The position numbers were made by a program, and so were the translations under genes. The notes beneath the pieces were generated by a model. That model was not told the DNA's origin. It searched no databases and saw only the letters and a program-made list of their open reading frames with translations. Below are positions 1 through 5,484 of a DNA stretch of 5,484 nucleotides, in pieces (position 1 is the first letter of the stretch; every line of letters begins with the position of its first letter). This DNA is from an uncultured Prevotella sp. (GTDB lineage Bacteria; Bacteroidota; Bacteroidia; Bacteroidales; Bacteroidaceae): positions 1 through 5,484 of the forward strand of contig CAAGLS010000072.1 of assembly GCA_900770845.1 (NCBI GenBank), read 5' to 3'.

Positions 1-584
1 TCGTATCCACTCCAGTCTTGCGTGTGGAAAATGCCATACACAGTTCCATCGGCGGCCTGTGCCGTCTCCAGCGCAATCATATTCGGGTTTTCATAGTCAA
101 ACTGTTCCCAGTCTGTCTTCTCCCATGTTTGCGCATCGTAGCGGCCACCATACAAGATGACATAACCATCATCAAAAGTAGAGAAATCCGCATCGGCTCC
201 ATAGAAGAACCCATCTTGCTGCATCGAGCCGTTGCGGGCAAAGGAAGACTTCCCCGTTCCTACCAATAGTTCCAATTCGGCAGGTGCTGCGGTGTTGAGA
301 CTGTACATTCCACTGACGGTTTGTCCCTGACCTCCATCTTGGGAGCGCTCCACGTAGCCCCACAACTGGCGGCTCGCCCCGTCTTCCGCAGCAGGCATCA
401 TCTTGGTAGTGTCCAAGCCTGTCTTGTTTCCATCGACTTTCAGTCCATGCTTGATGGAAATCGCCTTACTTGCCTCAGGCCCTAAGGCTTTTTTTGCAAA
501 ACGCTTTCCGGCAGGTTGAGCAAAAGCACTTAGGGGAAGTGCAAGTAAAAGGCTGCACAAGAATAATGTTTTGACTTTCTTCAT
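1..584 (-). CDS. Exported protein of unknown family, N-terminal 194 residues (3' end outside window)
   Basis: The frame opens with ATG at 584-582 and stays open to the window edge, giving 194 complete codons. The start is followed by a classic Sec signal peptide: MKK, a Leu-rich core at residues 6-18, and a probable cleavage after Ala22 (AFA|Q). The mature part is polar, rich in Gly, Asp, Tyr and Trp, with no membrane segment. Two similar turns, DGFFYG (about 124-129) and DGTVYG (about 180-184), lie some 56 residues apart in aromatic/hydrophobic strand-like contexts. This suggests repeated beta-sheet or propeller-like units, which is my inference; I do not recognise the family. It lies 60 bases downstream of the Omp28-like gene, on the same strand, with no TAnnTTTG promoter between, so cotranscription is likely. 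A T9SS tail might be expected at the missing C-terminus but cannot be seen. I am confident that it is a real exported protein; its function is unknown. Confidence 0.85.
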   Translation of the reverse strand, partial: MKKVKTLFLCSLLLALPLSAFAQPAGKRFAKKALGPEASKAISIKHGLKVDGNKTGLDTTKMMPAAEDGASRQLWGYVERSQDGGQGQTVSGMYSLNTAAPAELELLVGTGKSSFARNGSMQQDGFFYGADADFSTFDDGYVILYGGRYDAQTWEKTDWEQFDYENPNMIALETAQAADGTVYGIFHTQDWSGY

Positions 585-644
585 TATAGAAAAAATCTGT
601 TAGTGATTAGATAGGTATAAATTGAGTGATTCCTTAAGAAAACT

Positions 645-1658
645 TTATGGAATCCATGTTTTCTGCGTCTTTCCGTCACTATAGCGCAATATGACGAGTC
701 CCTTAGCACTGGCACTAACAGTTTGCCCACTAATGTTGTAACGGGCTACGATACTGCGTTTCTGGTCGAAAGCAATGTTGTCGACAATATTGGCAAAAGA
801 GATTGTGGCTTCGGCTGCATTCACGATTTCCTTGCTCTTGGTATTGATGAGCATCACCACCATACGCAGCTTGTCCTTGTCCAGGACGAATCCTTCAAGC
901 GCGGGTATCTCAATGGATTGGGTGTGCACGTATTCTTTGCCAACATTCACGGGATATTCAATGGAATGCTCTATGCCATTCTCCACACCAACTCCCGCAA
1001 TGGCAACATTGCCATACACCACGTTTGTCATGCCTTTGGGCTGCGAGGTGAAGGGTTGCAGGTTGGGGTCATCCACCTGTTCGCCCGCATAGTAGTTGAG
1101 TTGGTTCCATTTCTCGCCATCACCCGTGATGCTGTCGGCACAGAGCACGTAGGCCACAGCGTACTTCGCGTTTTTCCTGGAAACAAACTTGAAGTCTGAG
1201 GTGGCCTCTATGCGGTTTCTTTGCGCGTCAGCCCAGACGGCTTTCAAATTGATATCGGCCTCGCATTTGGTCGCCAACTGGCTTTTTATCACGTCCCTCA
1301 TGCCGAACCCCGAAGAATAGAATCCGAAATAAGGGTCTGCAAATTTGCCGCGGTCGATGGCGCATGTGGGATAGCCGGGCGCATCTTCGGCGAGTTTGCC
1401 ATAGCCAGCGTCTTCAGCCCAAGTGGCCATAGGCGACGAGTCAAGTTTCTTGCCATGAATGGAAATGAGTATGACACTGTCGCCAAATTCTTCTTTGACC
1501 AATTCCATGCCCACCATTCCCCGGGGGCACCATCCACATCTTGTTCCCGTGTATTCTTCTTCCAACACACGCTTGAACTGGGCTTGCACATTTGTTGGCA
1601 GCGCCACTGTACATAATAACGCAATGCCAGTGGCAAGGAGTAAACGATAGTCTTTCAT
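645..1658 (-). CDS. Omp28-family exported thioredoxin-fold protein with T9SS-like C-terminal tail
   Basis: This is a complete 337-residue protein (ATG at 1658, TAA at 645-647). A signal peptide covers about residues 1-26 (hydrophobic LLLATGIALL core, cleavage near VQA|Q). Next comes a thioredoxin-like domain: EEYTGTRCGWCPRG has a CxxC pair at Cys41/Cys44, and GYPTC supplies the probable cis-proline at Pro97. This Tyr/Thr-Gly-x-x-Cys-Gly-Trp-Cys-Pro-Arg-Gly pattern is typical of Omp28-related outer-membrane proteins of Bacteroidota. A beta-rich middle domain follows. The last ~37 residues (301-337) contain RYNISGQ, KGLVILRYSDGK and a Lys/Thr-rich end, matching the YNxxGQ...KG...DGK layout of type A T9SS sorting tails. 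I infer export across the inner membrane by Sec and the outer membrane by T9SS, then surface anchoring or release, with possible thiol-disulfide activity. The Omp28 family's exact role is not established. It is the first gene of a probable two-gene operon behind the promoter at 1803-1833. Confidence 0.88.
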   Translation of the reverse strand: MKDYRLLLATGIALLCTVALPTNVQAQFKRVLEEEYTGTRCGWCPRGMVGMELVKEEFGDSVILISIHGKKLDSSPMATWAEDAGYGKLAEDAPGYPTCAIDRGKFADPYFGFYSSGFGMRDVIKSQLATKCEADINLKAVWADAQRNRIEATSDFKFVSRKNAKYAVAYVLCADSITGDGEKWNQLNYYAGEQVDDPNLQPFTSQPKGMTNVVYGNVAIAGVGVENGIEHSIEYPVNVGKEYVHTQSIEIPALEGFVLDKDKLRMVVMLINTKSKEIVNAAEATISFANIVDNIAFDQKRSIVARYNISGQTVSASAKGLVILRYSDGKTQKTWIP

Positions 1659-1745
1659 TTATTCACATTAGTAGTTAGGTAATATTGTTTATGTTTATAT
1701 TGGTCTAAATCTATAGAGGGGCAGACACCTCACTTTAATCTACAA

Positions 1746-1777
1746 ATGCGATTGGGACACAAGATTCCATATCGCAT
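1746..1777 (-). promoter_or_regulatory. Hairpin in the 5' leader of the Omp28-like gene
   Basis: ATGCGAT at 1746-1752 and ATCGCAT at 1771-1777 are perfect complements (7 bp). The stem extends inward by TGG/CCA (1753-1755 with 1767-1769) across a one-base bulge at 1770, closing an 11-base loop. A weaker GAGG/CCTC stem follows at 1716-1731. Both fall in the predicted ~140-base leader. They match no riboswitch that I recognise, and a regulatory role is inferred only from position. Confidence 0.35.
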
Positions 1778-1802
1778 CACATTCCCTTGCGTATCACTCT
1801 TG

Positions 1803-1833
1803 CAAAGATACATGGTTTGCATCAAAACACAAA
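1803..1833 (-). promoter_or_regulatory. Bacteroidota-type promoter for the Omp28-like operon
   Basis: On the minus strand a TTTG (-33 element, 1833-1830) is followed by 19 bases and then TATCTTTG (1810-1803), an exact match to the TAnnTTTG -7 consensus used by the Bacteroidota primary sigma factor. The spacing is within the usual 19-21 bases. Transcription would begin near 1796, leaving an untranslated leader of about 140 bases before the ATG at 1658. No competing match was seen nearer to that start. Confidence 0.75.
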
Positions 1834-1913
1834 ATAAAGCCCCGATTTTTTATTGACCGCGGCAAAGATTATGGGAAAAAGAACAACTCGAAGAGATTGG
1901 AGCCTACAAGACA

Positions 1914-2035
1914 CATCCGCAAACATCCAACTGCAGGGGTCGTGTAAGACCCACCCCTAACCCCAATCACCCAACGATGGGGCGCGTGCATCCGCTGCGG
2001 ACGCCGTTATGGGAACAGACAGTTGGATGCGGACG
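1914..2035. repeat. Cluster of short direct and inverted repeats (CATCCGC / CATCCAACTG family)
   Basis: CATCCAACTG at 1924-1933 has a perfect reverse complement at 2020-2029. Flanking bases extend this to 14 bp if a four-base insertion in the left copy is ignored (1916-1933 against 2020-2033). CATCCGC occurs at 1914-1920 and 1989-1995. TGCGGACG occurs at 1996-2003 and 2028-2035. TCCGC-T-GCGGA at 1991-2001 is a tight palindrome. Its function is unknown, and it interleaves with the inverted repeat at 1946-2097. Confidence 0.55.
1924..1952 (+). repeat. REP-like element, copy A
   Basis: A 22-base segment (1924-1945) matches 18 of 22 bases with 4140-4161. The shared pattern is CATCCA, two variable bases, TGCAGGGG, one variable base, CGTG. 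It runs into a small perfect hairpin, GGGTC (1937-1941) with GACCC (1948-1952) around a 6-base loop. Conserved head plus hairpin, in intergenic DNA only, is the usual form of a REP-type repeat. Confidence 0.5.
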
Positions 2036-2097
2036 ATTCCAAAGAAGGGTGATTGGGGTTTCCTCTCCCTTTTAGGGCGGGATTAGGGGTGGGTCTT
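1946..2097. repeat. Interrupted inverted repeat, 28 paired bases in two blocks
   Basis: The left arm, 1946-1972, is complementary to the right arm in two perfect blocks that overlap by one base at 1960: 1960-1972 (13 bases) pairs with 2047-2059, and 1946-1960 (15 bases) pairs with 2083-2097. The right arm carries a 23-base insertion (2060-2082) that can itself fold through CCCT/AGGG. The 74-base apical region contains the GCATCCGC/GCGGACGC palindrome. It begins about 50 bases past the dnaX stop. No T-run follows on either strand, so a simple intrinsic terminator is unlikely. It may be a decayed mobile or palindromic element, or a structured 3' end. Confidence 0.65.
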
Positions 2098-2119
2098 TAG
2101 GTTAGGGGGGCTTTGGGGG
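2086..2119 (+). other. G-run cluster, possible G-quadruplex on the dnaX template strand
   Basis: Four G-runs lie in 34 bases: 2086-2089, 2091-2093, 2105-2110 and 2115-2119, separated by 1, 11 and 4 bases. A further GGGG sits at 2055-2058. The plus strand is the template for dnaX, whose stop lies about 30 bases away. The 11-base spacing is longer than in standard quadruplex definitions, so folding is uncertain. Confidence 0.35.
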
Positions 2120-2147
2120 TAGAATCCCATTCCTCTTGGAGGGGGCA

Positions 2148-3911
<1,764 letters not shown>

Positions 3912-3931
3912 AATGAAAAGATTGCTTTGTG

Positions 3932-3939
3932 CAAAAGTA
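3932..3939 (-). promoter_or_regulatory. dnaX: Promoter -7 element for dnaX
   Basis: The minus strand reads TACTTTTG, an exact TAnnTTTG match, followed by CA as is common in Bacteroidota promoters. No good TTTG is found at the -33 position; the nearest upstream TTTG is about 34 bases away. Transcription would start near 3926, giving a leader of only about 15 bases. This supports ATG 3911 as the translation start and argues against any longer form. Confidence 0.6.
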
Positions 3940-4081
3940 ATAAAAAAAAGCAGACCGCCCGCTCTGAGGCCAACAAAAATGGCGAAGCCGACAAACCCTG
4001 TATGCTTTAGTTTTATTACCAATACCAAGAAGCCCCTTTGTACCAATGCCAGGGGGACCAGCGAGTTTCTCCTTGCGGTGA

Positions 4082-4130
4082 TGCAAGCCTGAGTAACGAA
4101 GGCTTGGTGGTTCGCCGCCATCGGCTTGCA
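4082..4130. repeat. Inverted-repeat element with two alternative pairings
   Basis: TGCAAGCC (4082-4089) is the perfect complement of GGCTTGCA (4123-4130). The enclosed bases contain a second hairpin, TGGTGG (4105-4110) with CCGCCA (4115-4120, one G-T pair), around a TTCG loop. CAAGCCT (4084-4090) can instead pair with AGGCTTG (4100-4106), which excludes both the outer stem and part of the inner hairpin. No T-run follows on either strand. Confidence 0.45.
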
Positions 4131-4139
4131 CAATACGTG

Positions 4140-4175
4140 CATCCATTTGCAGGGGCCGTGCCTCGTGCCGGCCCT
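4140..4175 (+). repeat. REP-like element, copy B
   Basis: 4140-4161 shares 18 of 22 bases with 1924-1945, in the same orientation, on the other side of dnaX. It continues into a hairpin: GGGCCG (4153-4158) pairs perfectly with CGGCCC (4169-4174) around a 10-base loop that can add two more pairs. A downstream CCCTAA matches the flank of copy A. Confidence 0.5.
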
Positions 4176-4182
4176 AAAACAG

Positions 4183-4260
4183 TCAGCCTCGCCACAGTTG
4201 CTGAACATGTTCTCTTAGGCGGTCCTCGTAGAAGTTATCATATCTTAAACCAATTCCCAT
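4183..4260 (-). CDS. Possible 25-residue small ORF just after the Res-like gene
   Basis: An ATG at 4260-4258 lies three bases past the Res-like stop codon and opens a 25-codon frame ending with TGA at 4183-4185. The peptide begins MGIGLRYDNFYEDR and ends QQLWRG. It is charged and amphipathic, rich in Arg and aromatic residues, and reads more like real protein than the GC-repeat DNA around it. It could be a translationally coupled small protein, a remnant of a longer deleted gene, or chance. I do not recognise it. No ribosome-binding signal helps decide. Confidence 0.2.
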   Translation of the reverse strand: MGIGLRYDNFYEDRLREHVQQLWRG

Positions 4261-4263
4261 ATT

Positions 4264-5484
4264 TTATGCGGTTTCTATCATTTTCATCATGGTCTCCACA
4301 TATTTATCATCGTTTTGGAACAGAACATGATTGTTTGTGAAATCTTCATACTTATATTGGTTCGTGTAAAGAACTTGTTGGCGTGGAGTATAACTGAGAA
4401 TGAAACTATTGAGAACGAGCTTGGAATCATTGAGTTTCGGCGCTATATCCAAAGCAAGGCGCTTATAGAGCTGTACCTTCTCATTCTCAAGTTCGCCTTT
4501 CAAATGCTGGATGCCTTTAGGGTCAATGAACGTCAGATATTGTTTTTCACCTTCCCGAATCCAAAGGATGAAGTCGGGATAGAAGCCCTCCGTTTCAAAG
4601 AAGCTCATACCTTTCTTACTGGTATTGCGAAGGAGATAAACTTCTTTACCCTTCAAGTCCTTTCCTTCAAAGAAAGTCTTTACAGCCTCAATGAAGTTAT
4701 ACTCACCTGTATTCAAAGCCACAGGAACAATATGGAGCCAGTTGTCCTGGTTGTTTTCTTTGTCCATCTTCTTTGCAAAATCATTATTCATGAAGAAAAT
4801 AGGGTTGAACAAGTGATTGTCAAACTGCAAGGCTGTAACACCGTTCCAACCACTTCCTTCTATTGGCCTGTCTTTCTTTTCTTTCATGAATGTGCCATCT
4901 TTCAAATCTTCCGAAAGCTGCAAGATGCGGTTAATCCAATCCTCATGCTTACGGCTAACCTCCATGGTATATTCATCAATGAAGTTCGGATCATTCTCAT
5001 TCAGAATCTCCACGATTTGATGGTCAGACTCATGCTTGCCCTTAGACTTCTTATAGGTAACGTCTACAAATAGTTTCAGCAGCGACACGACAATCTCCTG
5101 CCATGTAGCAACATCTTTGACGAAGTTTTTGAAGCGCATGGTCTCCTGGGGCACTTTCAGCGTATACCAGTCGTTGTTAGCCATCAAACTTTGCAGTTCT
5201 TCTACTTTGAGTTCAAGGTTATACCATCCTCGCTCGTTCTTGAACTGCTCAATGGCAAAGAATACTTCTTCCCAATCAATGAACTGAAGGTGCTGCTTTG
5301 TTAACTTATGAGTCTCTTTCACGACTACATCTCTGCGAATCTTTTGGCTTTCGGTCACGTCTATACGAGGATACCAGTCAAGAACGACATTCACATCTTT
5401 AACAGAGTCCTTCAGATGCACTTTCACCTCTCTCTTGAAGTTGTATGCCGGATCAAGACGAAGTATCTTCAAGTTCTTAGGGCA
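4264..5484 (-). CDS. Type III restriction enzyme Res-like helicase/nuclease, C-terminal ~406 residues (5' end outside window)
   Basis: The frame runs from the window edge (first codons Cys-Pro-Lys-Asn) to TAA at 4264-4266. The Leu codon TTG at 5472 is internal, not a start, because the frame stays open beyond it. The C-terminal part has the arrangement seen in type III restriction (Res) subunits and related DEAD/DEAH proteins: an HLFNPIF segment (about 224-230 of the visible fragment), NTGEYNFIEAVK, an aromatic FFETEGFYPDFILW (PD at about 303-304), then TFIDPKGIQHL (Asp321-Pro-Lys323). Together these form a PD...DxK nuclease core. Helicase motifs would lie in the missing N-terminal part; whole proteins of this kind are usually about 900-1000 residues. 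I infer ATP-dependent DNA cleavage in restriction or phage defence, normally paired with a Mod methyltransferase encoded nearby. It is markedly AT-rich (19 of 60 G+C at 4321-4380, against 43 of 60 at 3721-3780 in dnaX), consistent with horizontal acquisition. Confidence 0.8.
   Translation of the reverse strand, partial: CPKNLKILRLDPAYNFKREVKVHLKDSVKDVNVVLDWYPRIDVTESQKIRRDVVVKETHKLTKQHLQFIDWEEVFFAIEQFKNERGWYNLELKVEELQSLMANNDWYTLKVPQETMRFKNFVKDVATWQEIVVSLLKLFVDVTYKKSKGKHESDHQIVEILNENDPNFIDEYTMEVSRKHEDWINRILQLSEDLKDGTFMKEKKDRPIEGSGWNGVTALQFDNHLFNPIFFMNNDFAKKMDKENNQDNWLHIVPVALNTGEYNFIEAVKTFFEGKDLKGKEVYLLRNTSKKGMSFFETEGFYPDFILWIREGEKQYLTFIDPKGIQHLKGELENEKVQLYKRLALDIAPKLNDSKLVLNSFILSYTPRQQVLYTNQYKYEDFTNNHVLFQNDDKYVETMMKMIETA

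Larger units (their letters stand above)
1659..2147. other. 489-base intergenic region between dnaX and the Omp28-like gene
   Basis: I see no convincing gene on either strand. The part nearest dnaX (about 1914-2120) is packed with short repeats: a REP-like element, an interrupted inverted repeat with 15- and 13-bp arms, short palindromes and a cluster of G-runs. The part nearest the Omp28-like gene (1659-1833) is AT-rich and holds its promoter and leader. Neither strand shows a classic intrinsic terminator (GC hairpin plus T-run) after the dnaX stop codon at 2148-2150. Confidence 0.7.
3912..4263. other. 352-base intergenic region upstream of dnaX
   Basis: It separates the Res-like gene from dnaX. 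It holds the dnaX -7 element (3932-3939), a T-rich stretch on the minus strand (3941-3949), an inverted-repeat element (4082-4130), a REP-like hairpin (4140-4175) and a possible 25-codon ORF directly after the Res-like stop. A weak CCCCT/AGGGG pair (4033-4037 with 4051-4055) is also present. No clear intrinsic terminator for the Res-like gene was found. Confidence 0.65.

Noticed and set aside
723..1199. A 158-codon plus-strand frame and other overlapping frames in 645-1658
   Set aside because: They overlap the Omp28-like gene, which has a signal peptide, a CxxC domain and a sorting tail. The alternatives show none of these.
1861..1885. A second possible -7 element on the minus strand (TAATCTTTG)
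   Set aside because: It has three rather than two bases between TA and TTTG, no well-spaced TTTG upstream, and a far better promoter lies just downstream at 1803-1833.
1871..1960. A 29-codon plus-strand ORF beginning MGKRTTRRDW
   Set aside because: It runs into the REP-like repeat and the inverted repeat, which supply its last residues, and no TAnnTTTG promoter was seen on that strand.
1914..2100. CRISPR array
   Set aside because: The repeated units are short, unevenly spaced and partly inverted, with no regular spacers and no cas genes.
4203..4212. Perfect 10-base palindrome GAACATGTTC as a possible operator
   Set aside because: A 10-base palindrome is expected several times by chance in 5.5 kb. 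It does not extend further and is not placed at a promoter.
4315..5073. A 252-codon plus-strand frame
   Set aside because: It is antisense to the Res-like gene, whose own frame has clear family motifs. The plus-strand product has no coherent domain.

Overview
The window looks like the chromosome of a Bacteroidota member, most likely Prevotella or a close relative. Four things point that way: promoter elements of the Bacteroidota type (TAnnTTTG at -7, TTTG at -33), no Shine-Dalgarno sequences before the starts, an Omp28-family exported protein that ends in a type IX secretion (T9SS)-like sorting tail, and a DnaX that reads like Bacteroides/Prevotella DnaX. Every gene I can support lies on the minus strand.

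In order of transcription (right to left), the layout is as follows. (1) 5484-4264 is the C-terminal ~406 residues of a type III restriction (Res)-like helicase/nuclease. It is AT-rich, its start lies outside the window, and it carries a visible PD...DxK nuclease motif. (2) 4263-3912 is a 352-base gap with a possible 25-codon ORF, a REP-like hairpin, a second inverted-repeat element and the dnaX promoter. (3) 3911-2148 is dnaX, complete, encoding the tau subunit of DNA polymerase III (587 aa). (4) 2147-1659 is a 489-base gap, repeat-dense and G-rich in its dnaX-proximal half, with a canonical promoter and a ~140-base structured leader in the other half. (5) 1658-645 is an Omp28-family thioredoxin-fold exported protein. 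(6) 584-1 is the start of a second signal-peptide protein, cut by the window edge and probably cotranscribed with the Omp28 gene.

Functionally this is a housekeeping replication gene between a likely restriction or defence module (right) and a two-gene cell-envelope/secretion operon (left). I see no CRISPR array, rRNA, tRNA, transposase or integrase. The parts not explained by ordinary genes are the two gaps around dnaX. They share a REP-like repeat in the same orientation, and one holds a long interrupted inverted repeat next to a G-run cluster. I found no convincing wholly new system. The best leads are these repeats and whatever lies upstream of the Res-like gene beyond the right edge.
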